Assembly: GCA_963855995.1 (NCBI GenBank)
Contig: OY979722.1
Span: forward strand, 6,604,001 to 6,668,000
DNA: 64,000 nt
Source of the DNA: Muricea muricata
Lineage: Eukaryota > Cnidaria > Anthozoa > Malacalcyonacea > Plexauridae
Direction: 5' to 3'
A program made the translations under genes and the position numbers. The notes under the pieces were generated by a model. The model made no database searches and was not told the DNA's origin. It was given only the letters and a program-made list of their open reading frames with translations. Shown one piece after another: positions 1 through 16,400 of this stretch. Each line of letters begins with the position of its first letter. The stretch's first letter is position 1.

Positions 1-43
1 TCATAAATAGAAATTTTGAACTCACATGAAATACGTAAATAGA

Positions 44-660
44 TTAAATAATTTTATGCTGGTGCACGAATGCTGGTTTTAAAGGCAACAAGTGATTCTT
101 TACTTCGTATATCATCTGAGAGGCTGTTCCACAGTTTTGCCCCTCTATAAAACTAAAACTCTTTTTTAGACAATCAGTGGAAGAGCCTCTCAGATTGTAA
201 TGCCGACAGGAAGGCGTTTCATGAAAAATATTGGATAATCGTTTGGGTGCTAGATCGTGGGTTATTTTATACATCTGGCTTGCAACAAACTGAGCCTTTC
301 CGGAGCAAGTTCAGACTGCCCATGTTCGTTTATACGACCCGCGATTATTCTAGCAGCCCTATTTTGTAATTTCTGCAAGCGATTGCAAAGTGTCAAATTA
401 ATAGTGTCCCAAACTTCACAACAATAATCAAAGTGCGATAAAACTAGTGCATTGTAAGCACATATTAACGTATTATGATCAACATGAGGCTTTAGTTTCC
501 TGACCGCCCCAATGCCAGATGAGATTTTTTCGAAATTATTTCAATGTGCTTATTCCAAGATAAATATTCATCAATATAGACCCCAAGTGCCTTTGTTTCT
601 TTTACCCTTTTGATTGGTATGTCACCAACATGCACTTTGGGAGCATAAGTTATTTATGTC
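44..660 (-). mobile_element. CR1-like LINE, 3' end of reverse transcriptase ORF (fragment)
   Basis: Read on the minus strand, two frames give the C-terminal tail of a non-LTR retrotransposon reverse transcriptase. Recognisable blocks are SSGIGAVRKLKP, HFDYCCEVWDT and LQKLQNRAARIIAG (about 540-330), then THDLAPKRLSNIF and NYNLRG-like text ending in a stop at 44-46. Text of this kind is typical of CR1-type LINEs in marine invertebrates. The frame changes near 275-300 and the catalytic YADD region is missing, so this is a dead 5'-truncated copy. It probably continues leftward out of the window only as 3' UTR. Confidence 0.75.
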
Positions 661-851
661 ATGCCTTGAACCGATTAATAAATACTTGATTTACATGAAG
701 TACTGCATTGCGACGTAAGCGCGCAAAGGAAGCAGGGACTTGTGCACGAACTCGTCTCCACATCCTATCTTTCTTTGAGTGCTTACGCCGCAAAATAGCA
801 CTTCATATGAACTGTTTCTATATTACGAGTCGTTTTTTCAGCGTGAGTATT

Positions 852-1654
852 GGGTAGCACTAAAACCCAGAGCGCCGCAACGTGTAATGCTGGAACCGAA
901 AACCCGGAACACTGGAACAGAAAACCTGGAACGTAGGGACAGAAAACCCGGAATGTGAAACAGAAAACCCTGAAGAACGCATTTGCATAGATGCAGTGCC
1001 ATGATCCACATTTTACTTTTGTAAAACATGGAAAAGTTAACTGTTTGCAATTGGCAGCTAGTCTGTCGTAATCGTCAAGATTATACCTCTTGTCTTCATA
1101 AAGCACACCGAGAAAACCCCTGCTTATGAGTTATTGTTTTGAATATGTGTGATGAAAAATCGGCGCAACGTTATAGCACTATTTCTATACCTACATAAGT
1201 TATCCGCTAAATTGTTGAATGCGAGTATATACGTTTACGATTGGTATACAAATGCAAACCAAAAACTTATCTTTCACCCACGAGTAAGGCGTACGAATGT
1301 ACAACCAAAGCTTGCGTAAAGGTAGGAATATACACCTAGGACTGGTCTCACATTAACTAAACAGTTTTTAAACTACAAACTAATGTCACCAATTAGAATA
1401 CACATATTTTGTGAGGCGATAAATAAAGAGTTTAATTTAGAAAAATGGACAGAACGGACTTAATTCACTGCCTCATTGAACATTCACGTGCAACAAATTT
1501 AAAAAATATCTCAAATTCCAAACCTAGGATTTCAAACACGCTTTTACTTTACGAAGAAAAAAACTCTGTAACGGTTTTCTTGAGTTATCATTGTTTCGGC
1601 TGTTCCAGCATTCCGCGTTCCGGCGTTCGACGTTCCGGGGTTTAGTGCTACCCC
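852..1654. mobile_element. MITE-like element with about 45-bp inverted ends
   Basis: The left end (GGGTAGCACTAAAACCC) is mirrored at the right end (GGTTTAGTGCTACCCC), and similarity continues inward through GGAAYGCTGGAAC-type text. The flanks are TGAGTATT at 844-851 and TGAATATT at 1655-1662, an 8-bp target duplication with one mismatch, as made by hAT transposases. The left part holds a degenerate short tandem array built on GGAACRNNGGRACAGAAAACC. No transposase is visible; open frames inside it are short and repeat-derived. Confidence 0.55.
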
Positions 1655-2144
1655 TGAATATTTTACCTTCCACTCAGGCGATTTGAGGTGGTTTCGGGCA
1701 ACGGTAGGATATTTTGGGTGTAAACACAGCCTCAAAGAAGCATTTAATAACACTTTCGGGCACTTAATAACACGCCCTATCATTTCGCAGGTGCCCCAAT
1801 TGACTATGCCCTTGGCTAATGCCAGGCGCCGCCCAAGCGAAGTACGCCACTACTAATTATCGTACAGGGAAATCAATTCCTATAACTAGATCACGCATGC
1901 TGGAATGTGACCTTTTCTCAGACTGGAATGGTTTCTTCATTCAAAATGAAAATACCCTGGAAACACTTGCTCCTGTCAGCTACCTACTATGGGAAGAACT
2001 CACCCACCAATAATGCAGTTTTTGCGGCAATTACTTTATGTAAACGTTTTTTAAAAATCAACATTCAAGAAATATAAAATTGGTTTGAACAAAACATCAT
2101 CTCTAATGTCTACGAACAGAGGATCTTTTTTCACGTGATAGTTC

Positions 2145-6350
<4,206 letters not shown>

Positions 6351-7082
6351 CTTTCTACCTAGATCATAACGTATAAGTTATATTGCAAATACTTAGGTAT
6401 TGAATGAATTGTCAATAAAATATAGAATATTCCCAATTATTTTAGCGTAGTACATCGAATGGCAATATAAAATGTAGTGCTTCCATGACAAAATTATATT
6501 TCAATTTGATATTCACTACGTAAACATACAAGGAACTTATTCAAAATTTCTATAACAGTAAAAATCGTGGATGTGTATAGCCCGTATTAGACGTAATGCA
6601 GAAGGTGAGGCGTTCTCTGACTAAAATATATTTGTTTATTTACGTTATTTATTTTGGCTCATCCGTCTTAACATTTATACTCCCCCCCTCCCAACACCGC
6701 GGTCTGCGCCTGCGCTGGTTTTTAACTCAGTACATTCAAAACGAAGGAATGCTAAAGCTATTTTGTTGCTTTTTGGATCTTCCCAGGTCTTTATCAACAT
6801 TTTTCATGTTTTCGGCTCCAATTATCGGCAATGGACATTTTCCATGTCTGACTGTGACAAATGCTGTAAGGGAGATAAAACTAATAAAAAGTGGAAATAA
6901 AATTTCGAGGGGGTAAACTCAGAAAACTTTTCCTTTAATTTGATACAAGGAAGATACTAAAAAATTCACTACCTCATATTTGTAAGCGTTTCCTTACATT
7001 TTTGTTTTCTAGACTCTCCACTCCTTTATCTACAATTTGCCTTTGTTTTTCCCGCGCTTTACTGAGACATCGCACATGCGTT
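6351..7082. other. upstream region of the four-pass gene, no gene seen
   Basis: AT-rich sequence between the first coding exon of the four-pass gene and the older LTR element. I see no protein-like text or repeat ends. It should hold the promoter and 5' UTR of the minus-strand gene, but no clear TATA box or splice pair could be chosen. Confidence 0.4.
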
Positions 7083-7237
7083 TGACCCCCGCCTTTCGGT
7101 ATTAGAATTGACATTGTTACAGTTGTTTACCTTACACTAAGTATAATTAGTTCAGACATTAGGTTACGCTTTACACTAAGTACTCGACGATAAGTATCGT
7201 GGGCTCAGATAGCCCGCTCTCTTGTGCTTGGCATCCA
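7083..7237 (+). repeat. left LTR (shared part) of the older element
   Basis: Matches 17029-17182, with the common core TTCGGTATTAGAATTGACAT and TAAGTATAATTAGTTCAGAC. Differences include small indels, so the two copies are old. The true LTR may run further right, past the AATAAA at 7249 and perhaps to a primer-site-like TGGTGGCAGCG at 7348-7358. Confidence 0.6.
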
Positions 7238-7270
7238 TTGTTGTTTCAATAAATACATGTAACGCTGAAG

Positions 7271-7516
7271 ATGGCGTCAAAATGCAAGCAGATTTCTCTA
7301 ATTGTACTGGCGATTGTTTCACTGAAGTTTGATCTTATTTACTGGCGTGGTGGCAGCGTTTATTCTTTCACATAATACGAAAACAACTTTCGTATCTCAA
7401 TCCGACACACAGGATTACAATATTTATAAACAAGTCAGTAAGATCACTCACGACCAGAAGTGTCAACAGCGAGCCAGTTTTTATCTCAAACTGGTAGGTT
7501 TCCTGATTTATCACCT
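7271..7516 (+). pseudogene. copied first exon of the four-pass gene plus related text, frame broken
   Basis: Bases 7271-7314 are identical to the first 44 coding bases of the four-pass gene (6350-6307, opposite strand), including the ATG. After that the sequences diverge. A second open stretch in another frame (about 7329-7495) gives a hydrophobic span followed by a polar loop, weakly like the start of exon 2, and ends at a CTG|GTAGGT donor-like site. A one-base frame difference separates the two parts. It lies between the older element's LTR and its gag start, so it is either a captured host fragment in the element's leader or the remnant of a head-to-head paralogue. Confidence 0.5.
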
Positions 7517-7521
7517 ATAAC

Positions 7522-7687
7522 TGTAACGATAGTAGAATAGCAGTTTGGGTTTCCTGTGACACGGACGTCACAGAACGGGGAACTGAAACGGGTTCCAAGA
7601 TGGCGGACTGTTTAGATAAGCATAACTTTACATTTCTGGTTATTTTATGTATGTTCTTATAAATATATCATCTAGTAACTCGTAACA
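7522..7687 (+). repeat. gypsy 5' LTR
   Basis: 166 bp, starting TGTAACGATAG and ending AACTCGTAACA, identical by eye to the right LTR. It is short for a gypsy LTR. It contains an AT-rich block near 7660 that may serve as core promoter or polyadenylation region, but no clean AATAAA is present. Confidence 0.92.
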
Positions 7688-7704
7688 TGGTGTCAGGAGT
7701 AAAG
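7688..7704 (+). promoter_or_regulatory. primer binding site of the gypsy element
   Basis: TGGTGTCAGGAGTAAAG follows the LTR's CA directly. The leading TGG pairs with a tRNA CCA end, as expected for a minus-strand primer. The tRNA species was not identified. Confidence 0.75.
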
Positions 7705-7779
7705 AACTAGTTATTGTTGAGGAAAATTAGCTTTTATACAGCCGAAAGCGACGAAGAAACAAGCGAAAATTCAACGAGG

Positions 7780-10700
7780 ATGGCGTATTTTCAGATACCT
7801 CCTCCAGACGTGCTTAATTTAACAGATGGGTCAACGGCTTCGAACTGGCGCGAATGGAAATCCGCTTGGAGCAATTATACTTTGGCAACAAAGCTTGATA
7901 AAGAAGACGAGGAACGTCAAGTAGCCACACTTTTAGCAGTGATTGGAAAAGAGGCAAACAAAGTGTTTTGAACATTTGTTTGGTCCTCAGAAGGCGACGA
8001 TAAGAAAATTGAGGTAGTTGTAAAGCAGTTCGAGGACTATTGCATTCCGAGACAGAACGTGACCTATGAACGCTTTTGTTTGTTTACGCGTGATCAGGCG
8101 CCCACAGAAACCGTAGACCAGTATATGATGGAGCTGCGTAGAATTGCTTCGAATTGTGATTTGGGGTCGATTACACCAGATCAAATTTTACGAGATCGGT
8201 TGGTTACTGGAATTAGGGATGTAAAGGTACGTGAACGATTACTCCGAGACAACAAACTGACCTTAGAGAAAGCACTCGACATTGTACGAGCCGCTGAGAG
8301 TACAGAAGTTCAAATGAAAGAGATGAATTTGCAGGCAGGACTACATGCTGTCCGGCAGACACAAAACGAGGATGAGTCCAACGAGGCAGCACCAAAGTCG
8401 GATAAAGTAGCTATCAAAGATTGTAAATATTGTGGCCGCAATCATGAGAAGCGCAAATGCCCGGCATTTGGTCAAACATGTCGAAAGTGCGGAATAAAAA
8501 ATCATTTTGCAGCAAAGTGCCAGGCTAAAAATAGAGTGGCTGCCATGCAAGATCAAGATCGATTCTATTTGGGCACAACCAAAACAGGTGAAAACAAAGT
8601 TCGTGAAACTGTGACTTTGACAATGTTAAATCAGGGCGATGATGTACCAAATGGAGATGTACAGTTTCTGATGGACACTGGGGCAGAATGTAATGTATTG
8701 CCTTTGACTGTGTACCAGAAAGTGACGGGTGATATGGATCTCAAGAAATTAGATAAGAACAAACGTTCAGTGCTCATTTTAGCCAATGGATATGAACAGC
8801 CTATCGAAGGACGAGCTGTGATGAAAGTCAGTCGTGATAGTCAAACCCACAAGATTGTTGTGAATGTAGTAAAGGGGCAAGGGTATGAACCAATCCTATG
8901 CAAGCAAACGCTGACTGATATGGGCATGATAGAAATCCTTGATTCCGACCAACAACCACGGGTGAGGGTAGTAACTGCAGGCTCCGACCATTTGATGCAA
9001 GAGTTCAACGATGTATTTGAAGGTCTCGGCATGCTCGAAGGGCAATACACCATCGTTACAGATAAATCAGTGAAGCCTGTAGTCCATCCACCTCGCCGTC
9101 TGCCAATAGCATTAATTGATCAAGTCCAGGAGAAACTGGACGAAATGGTAAAGGATGGCATCATTGCAAAAGTTCATCAGCCTACCGATTGGGTCTCCAG
9201 CATGCTCGCAGTGAGAAAGCCGACGACGGGGCCAGGCGGAAAGCCAGATATTCGCATTTGTCTTGACCCTAAAGATTTAAATGGTGCAATAAAACGTGAA
9301 CACTTTCCTATGCCAACCATTGAAGAAGTGGCCACTCGATTAAACGGGGCGAAGATTTTCAGTGTGTTTGATGCCAGCAATGGATTTTGGCAAGTCGAAC
9401 TTGATCAAGCGTCCAGTCTATTAACAACGTTTAACACTCCCTTTGGGCGCTACTGTTGGAAACGAATGCCATTTGGTATAAACAGCGCCCCAGAAGTATG
9501 GCAGCGAAAGATGCAGGAACATATTGAAGGACTGTATGGGGTGGAGGTGATTGCAGATGATTTTGTTGTAGTTGGATTTGGCAATACCCCGGAGGAGTGG
9601 CATGCTGACCATGACCGCAATGTCTGTGCCTTCCTACAGCACTGTCGGGAGAAGAATTTAAAGCTAAAAAAAGAAAAGGCTCAGTTGAGGAAGACGGAAG
9701 TGGCATTCATCGGACACATCTTAACCCCTGATGGTTTGAAGCCCGATCCAAAGAAAGTGGAGGCCATCAGTGACATGCCTCATCCTACAAATGTGCAATC
9801 GCTACGAAGGTTCCTGGGTATGGTAAACTACCTAGCCAAGTTTTTGCCATGTCTCTCCGACGAAACAGAAGTGTTGAGGAAGCTCACCGAGAAAGACGCC
9901 GAGTGGTGTTGGTTAACTGCACACGAAGAAGCCATGGCTCGGATCCAAAGAATGATCAGCACAGCGCCAGTGCTTGCTTACTACGACGTCACAAAGCCCG
10001 TAACCATACAGTGTGATGCCTCCCAATTCGGCCTCGGAGCCGCCCTTCTGCAAGATGGCCATCCAATTGCCTACAGCTCGCGAGCATTAACGGTAACTGA
10101 ACGCAATTATGCGCAAATAGAGAAGGAGCTCTTAGCTATAGTCTACGCATGCGAGAAGTTCGACCAATACATTTTTGGGAAGAGTGATGTAGTGGTAGAG
10201 TCAGACCACAAGCCACTGGAGACTATATTCAGAAAACCGGTTCACAGCGCACCGAAGAGGCTACAACGGATGCGGTTACGACTACAAAGCTATGATATTA
10301 GAGTCGAATACAAGAAAGGAGCCACAATGTATTTGGCTGATACGCTAAGCAGAGCGTATTTGAATGGCAGTGAGACACAAAGAGAGCCTTGTGACGTACG
10401 AGCAGTGAAAGAGCAAGTATTCTCAGCTGAACTCGAACATTTGAAGCATGATGAAGACCTTAATGTGTTGCCGCGAAAGTTGAGAGAACTGCGAGAAGAA
10501 ACAAGCAGGGACGAGGAGTTAAAAATTCTGATCCAGTTCATAACTCATGGTTGGCCTGATAGTCGTAAGGAAGCGTCCAAACTTGATAATTCCAAAAAGA
10601 GAGTTTTCGATTTATACTGGAACAGTCGTGATGAATTGACGTATGAAAATGGCATCATATATAAGGGACACCGCGTAGTGATACCTGCAGCAGAGCGGCA

Positions 10701-11787
10701 TAATACCATGAAAAGCTTACACCAATCACACATCGGTATCGAGGGCACCTTGAGACGAGCGCGTGACACTGTCTACTGGCCCGGAATTACTGCAGTTCTC
10801 AAAGATTACATATCGAAATGTGGAATTTGCAACAGATATCGACCAGAACAGTGCAAAGAACCGTTGCACCCTCACAAAGCACCTGAAATACCCTGGGAGA
10901 AAGTAGGCGTAGATTTATTCGAGATGGACAGACAAACATTCCTAATAGCAGTGGATTACTATTCTGGATTGTTCGAGGTTCAAGACATGACAACAGTGGC
11001 ATCACGTGTCATCACCGTCCTGAAGTCATGGTTTGCTCGGCATGGTATCCCTATTACGGTGATGAGCGACAATGGTCCGCCTTTTAACAGTGAAAGTTTC
11101 CAGGAGTTCAGTGACGAATGGGATTTTAACCATATTACCTCTAGTCCTCACCACCCGCAAAGTAATGGAAAAGTTGAGAATGCAGTAAAGACTTGCAAAT
11201 CGTTGTTGAAGAAAGCTCGCGACGACAAACAAGATCCACTCCTCAGCATACTTGAATGGCGCAACACACCAACCGAAGGCGTAGGTGCCTCTCCAGCCCA
11301 GTTACTGTACGGTAGACACACTCGAACACGTCTTCCAGTTGCCAGGAAACAGTTGAAACCGACCCTTATCGAAGGCGTGACCAAGAGGATGGAGAAAAGC
11401 AAAGAGAAGCAAAAGAGATATTTTGATCGACAATCTCGGACCTTGGAAAAGTTGTCAACAGGCGATGTCATCCGTATGCGTTGCCCAGGTGATTCAAAGT
11501 GGTCTCTTGGTAAAGTAATCGAAGTCATGGGTTTTCGATCTTACCTGGTCGAGGTTAATGGAAGGAGATATCGTCGAAATCGAAAACATTTACGTACGAC
11601 AGCAGAGCAGTTACCCGTTCAAACCGAACTGTCTGATTCTGAAGAGTCGCTGACTAATGAAACAACTGAAGGGCAAGCTGAAGTAGATGCCATGGGAGGC
11701 CAGAGAGGGGATGAAGATGGAAGTTTACGGCGTTCGGGGCGAAGCCGTTGCGCTCCAAAACGTTTTGAAGATTACGAGTGCTACTGA
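7780..11787 (+). CDS. gypsy Gag-Pol polyprotein with one in-frame TGA
   Basis: A single frame runs from the ATG at 7780 to the stop at 11787, about 1,335 codons, broken only by TGA at 7969-7971 in Gag. In order: Gag; two CCHC knuckles (about 8422-8522, C-X2-C-X3-H-X4-C and C-X2-C-X4-H-X4-C); aspartic protease with DTGA at 8674; reverse transcriptase with an IADD active site (about 9550-9561); RNase H (about 9985-10340); integrase with an HHCC zinc motif (about 10718-10835) and the D, D, E triad near 10908, 11065 and 11175; and a C-terminal module ending YRRNRKHLR. No chromodomain or envelope gene is seen. The enzymes mediate copying and integration in cytoplasmic particles. Apart from the TGA, which could be a mutation or a sequencing error, the frame looks undamaged. 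Confidence 0.9.
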
Positions 11788-11903
11788 CACTAAACATGCT
11801 GTATGTATAGCTAAAATAGTTATAATCCGAACTGGGTTTCTTTATTGTGTCAAACATTTTAACGTTGAGTTTCCTTTGAAGTTAGACAAATTTATATTGA
11901 CGA

Positions 11904-11919
11904 AATTAAGGAGGAGAGA
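11904..11919 (+). promoter_or_regulatory. polypurine tract of the gypsy element
   Basis: AATTAAGGAGGAGAGA abuts the right LTR's TG, the expected plus-strand primer position. Confidence 0.8.
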
Positions 11920-12085
11920 TGTAACGATAGTAGAATAGCAGTTTGGGTTTCCTGTGACACGGACGTCACAGAACGGGGAACTGAAACGGGTTCCAAGATG
12001 GCGGACTGTTTAGATAAGCATAACTTTACATTTCTGGTTATTTTATGTATGTTCTTATAAATATATCATCTAGTAACTCGTAACA
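11920..12085 (+). repeat. gypsy 3' LTR
   Basis: 166 bp, identical by eye to 7522-7687. It is followed by ATAAC (12086-12090), the target duplication, and then directly by the ATGGCC that opens the older element's gag. Confidence 0.92.
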
Positions 12086-12090
12086 ATAAC

Positions 12091-13442
12091 ATGGCCAGCA
12101 TTCGCGCCCCAAAACAATGGGCTTTAACAAAGCAAGAAACCATTACTTCTTTCGAAGCCTGGCGTCAAAATCTCCAATATATTCTATCACTAGACCCAAA
12201 CTTCGCTGCATTTCTACTCGAAGACGCGACATGGTTGCGAAAGTCCTCACTGCGAAGTTTTGAAAACGATGGAGAACACGTCCTTGAGGCCAATTGATGC
12301 TTGGGCAAGTAGCCAATTACTGCCCGGTTATTTCTCGGAACATAATCGTCAAGAATTCCACTTCTGTAAACGGAATATGGCAAGCAATTCGTGCCCATTA
12401 TGGCTTCCAATCAACTGGAGCACACTTCATGGATTTTAATAACATTCGCCTGGAGCCTGACCAACGCCCAGAAGACTTACACCAAAGAATCTTGAGTTTC
12501 ATCGACGATAGTTTACTTAAAGCCAATGACAACGTCCAACATCACGGCGAAAATGTCTCTGCTGACGAGGAGTTAAGTCCTACACTTGAAAATATGATTG
12601 TGTTAAATAGGTTGCGTCTGATACATACCGACTTACCTGCGTTAGTCAAACAACGTTATGGCACAGAACTGCGTTCAAAAACCCTTGCCAGCCTAAAACC
12701 AGAAATTTCGCAGGCTCTTGATTCCCTCCTGGAAGTAATTGAATCCATCAATGAAGCTAAGATCCTCCGAACTGCTTTTCAACGACCAAGCCAACGCGAT
12801 ACTACCAAAGTCGCCGAACACAAAGGTATGCAAAAGAGCTGCCCACTATGTAAACAGGCTAAACGTCCCCATTTTCAGCACTTCCTAAGTAAGTGTCCAT
12901 TCCTACCTAATGAAGATCGCCAGTACCTATCTCGAGCACGACAAGTTGTCCATGATCAAGATCCAGTATCTGATGAGCACCAATCTGAGACAGAACCTGA
13001 AAAATGTTTCCCCTTACATGACCCCCGAGTCAAGTCTGTTGCCTTACGTGTCAGTACTAAACAGTCCCCACACCTAAAGGTGGTAATCAATTTATGTTTC
13101 GGTCACTAATATGATTGTATCTCCAAGTATCCCGTAACCCTAACCCTTAACCTTAATCAAATGCCTAACCCTAACCTCTCCAACCCCTAACCGTTGGCTT
13201 AGTTTCCGAAACATAAATTGATAACCCTAAAGGTCTTCTACAACCATCATGCCATCAACTTGACTCTGGATACCGGAGCCGAAGCCAGCATGATCAAGTC
13301 TTCAACTGCAAATAAGATTGGCGCTATCACTCACAAAACTAAACAGACAGCCCTGCAGGCAAATGGCATTACCCCACTGAAGGTCACTGGCGAGGTTCAT
13401 CTTGACCTATCACGGGACTCCCATCAGTTACACCTTGATCCT
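12091..13442 (+). pseudogene. gag and protease of the older LTR element, broken
   Basis: Starts at the ATG at 12091 ([12 protein letters not shown]). A frameshift near 12290 moves the reading into the frame of 12294-13109. A Cys/His cluster (SCPLCKQAKRPHFQHFLSKC, about 12838-12897) is a plausible nucleocapsid knuckle. A MITE at 13082-13226 splits the region. Beyond it comes a retroviral-type aspartic protease with LDTGAEASMI (about 13265-13295), lost again by frameshift near 13442. The protein family is Gag of an LTR retrotransposon; it shows no close resemblance to the nested element's Gag. Confidence 0.7.
13082..13226. mobile_element. MITE with telomere-like repeats, 8-bp duplication
   Basis: 145 bp with inverted ends GGTAATCAATTTATGTTTCG and its mirror (CGAAACATAAATTGATAACC), one mismatch. 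CTAAAGGT flanks it at 13074-13081 and 13227-13234. The middle is made of CCCTAA/CCTTAA-type units such as AACCCTAACCC. It sits inside the gag-protease frame of the older element, and the flanking coding frames would be continuous without it, so it arrived after that frame was in use. Confidence 0.8.
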
Positions 13443-16400
13443 TAGTGGTAAGTGACTTAGACGTTGATGTTCTCGCGGGAACTCCCTTTATGGCAACTAA
13501 CGACATTTCTATACGCCCTGCCATGCAGCAGCGAGCGCAACATACTATAGCCCTACATCTAGTGATTCGCACCACCACCATGTCCGACGCACCCAGGCCC
13601 ATCTGTTGCGTGCCCCAGCTGTTGCATCTGTCATCTGGCCTGGCGAGCATCTAGAAATGTCTCTTCCCAAGGAGCTTGAACCAGATATCTCCCTGGCGTT
13701 AGAGCCACGTCTCAACTATACCAAACACAACAAGAATTGGCCTCGCCCTCATATTCTACAAGCTGTGGCTGCACGAGTTCGCATTCTAAACGACACTACT
13801 GAGCCCAAGACCATCGCTAGCCATGGACATTTTGGCTAAGTACGTGAGAACCGAACCCCAGACATTCAGAGACCCCACATCAAGACAGCCGTTCCATTAC
13901 CTAACCCTAGTAGTTCCTCTACCTCCTCCCATAAACCACCAACCATGCGCTGTGCCACCGTTTCTGTTGATCCTGATAAAATTTTACCTACACCCATGCA
14001 AAACAGCTTTCGAAGTTTGCTAGAGACATATGATGACGTGTTCGATCCAACCATCACTGGATACAATGGTGCCACTGGCCCATTTGAAGCTGTGGTCAAC
14101 ATGGGTCCTGTTCAACCGCCCCAACGCAAAGGCCGGCTCCCACAGTACCCCCATAATAAGTTGGTTGAATTACAACAAAAATTCGATGACCTTGAAGCCC
14201 AAGGCATCTTCCACAGGCCAGAAGACATCGGTATTACCATCGAATACCTTAATCCATCTTTTCTCGTCACCAAGCCAACTGGAGCTCATCAATTGGTCAC
14301 CGCCTTTGCTGATGTAGGAAGGCATAGCAAGCCTCAACCATCATTGCTACCTGACGTTGACACCACTTTACGCACCATCGCACAATGGCGGTATATTATC
14401 GTGACTGACTTGACCAGCGCATTTTACCAAATACCATTATCAAAGGACTCAATCAAATATTGCAGTGTTTCCACCCCGTTTCGTGGAATCAGGGCCTACA
14501 CCAGATGTGCCATGGGTATGCCTTGCTCCGAAACTGCCCTGGAAGAATTAATGAGTCGTGTCTTGGGTGACTGTCTTCAGGACGGAATTGCAGCCAAACT
14601 TGCAGACGACCTCTACTGTGGGGCTGACTCTCTTGAAGATCTCCTTGAAAACTGGCGCCGAGTACTACACGTGCTCCACAAATGTAACCTTCGCCTCTTA
14701 CCATCAAAAACTCTCATTTGTCCAAAATCTACGACAGTTCTAGGTTGGATATGGACACAAGGAAGTCTATCAGCCTGCCCCCACCGCATTGCGACGCTAT
14801 CTTCATGTCCTCCTCCTGAAACCGTACGTGGCCTTCGTTCGTTTATCGGAGCATATAAGTTTTTGAGTCGTGTTCTACCCAAATGTGCTCATATCATCGC
14901 CCCCCTAGAAGATGCAATTTGTGGCCTACAATCTGCCGATAAGGTTACTTGGTCTGATACATTACGCGAACAGTTCAACCATGCCAAACAACGCCTACCA
15001 ATGCGAGCATCCATCATCTTACCCCAACCTACCGAGCAGCTTTGGATCGTAACCGATGGCTCTGTTACACGACACGGCATTGGCGCCGCCCTATATGTCT
15101 CGCGAGATAACAAGATTCACCTTGCGGGATTATTCAGCGCAAAACTGCGCAAGCACCAAGTAGCCTGGCTCCCATGTGAGGTAGAAGCTCTGAGCATCAC
15201 TGCCGCTATAAAGCACTTCAGTCCGTTTATTATCCAGTCAAAACAACCTTGCCTCTTGACCGACAGTAAGCCTTGTGTCCAGGCATTTGAAAAGCTATGT
15301 CGCGGCGAGTTTTCAGCCAGTCCGCGTGTTACCTCATTCTTGTCTACTGTTAGTCGGTACCAGGCCAATATTCGTCACCTCGCTGGATTTTCAAACGTTC
15401 TTTCGGATTTAGCCAGGCGAAACGCCCCAGAATGTAACCGGCCAAAATGCCAAATCTGTAGCTTCATCATTCCCACCGAAGACTCTGTTGTTCGTACTGC
15501 AGTCACACAAGATATTCGTGACCTGCCTAACCTTCCATTCAGTACACGATCAGCCTGGCTTCAAATTCTTTCAGAATGCCTAGATCTAACCACCATTAAA
15601 GACGTGAAACGTTACATCAATGTTGCTACTATTGCAAAAAATGGCTTATTAACTGTGCGACGTACTACACCTCTTGTCTCATCAACCGATCTTATCATTG
15701 TTCCACCTTCTGTCATCGACGGACTTGCGACCGCTATACACATAAAACTCGACCACCCCACAAAACATCAGTTACAGCTCGTCATGAAACGTCATTTCTA
15801 CGCTCTTGATTTAGCTCAGGTCATCGAGCGTGTCTGTGATACCTGCCACACCTGCACATCCTTACGCCAGCTACCAGAGCCGCTAAAAGTCCAAACCACC
15901 GAAGACCCACCAGCTGTGGTTGGTACTTCCTTTGCAGCAGACGTACTTAAGCGGAACAAACAGGCAATCCTAGTATTACGCGAAACCTCTACATCGTATA
16001 CAGTGGCATCCATAGTTCCTGATGAAAAAACCAATTCACTTCGTGAAACCATAGCACGATTATGCCTTGACCTACGACATGTCAGTGGACTCCCGGCCAC
16101 GGTCAGAGTCGACCCAGCCCCTGGCTTTGTTGCCTTAACGAACGGTACCACTCTCAAACAGCTTGGAATTTTTCTCGAAATCGGCCGCATAAAAAACACC
16201 AACAAAAACCCAGTAGCTGAAAAAGCCATTTCTGAATTAGAAAACGAATTGTTAAGACAGATACCCAACGGCGGCACAGTTACCCAGTATAGCCTTGCCT
16301 TAAGTATTGCCCTCTTAAATTCCCGTCTCCACCGAAACGGTGCTTCTGTCTAAGAGCTGTGGACACAACGAAACCAATTTACCCTGGAGCAACTCTCGTT

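Larger units (their letters stand above)
7522..12085 (+). mobile_element. young Ty3/gypsy retrotransposon with 5-bp target duplication
   Basis: A 4,564-bp element with TG...CA LTRs (7522-7687 and 11920-12085, 166 bp, identical by eye). ATAAC at 7517-7521 is repeated at 12086-12090. A primer site follows the left LTR directly, a polypurine tract precedes the right LTR, and one long gag-pol frame lies between. It is inserted immediately before the gag ATG of the older element. Identical LTRs mean insertion is recent in evolutionary terms. The Gag text and the K02A2.6-like Pol suggest a Mag-type lineage; that placement is from memory of the family. Confidence 0.92.

Noticed and set aside
11148..11528. 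126-codon minus-strand frame inside the integrase region
   Set aside because: It is an antisense shadow of the gypsy pol frame.
15816..16277. 153-codon minus-strand frame
   Set aside because: It is an antisense shadow of the older element's integrase.
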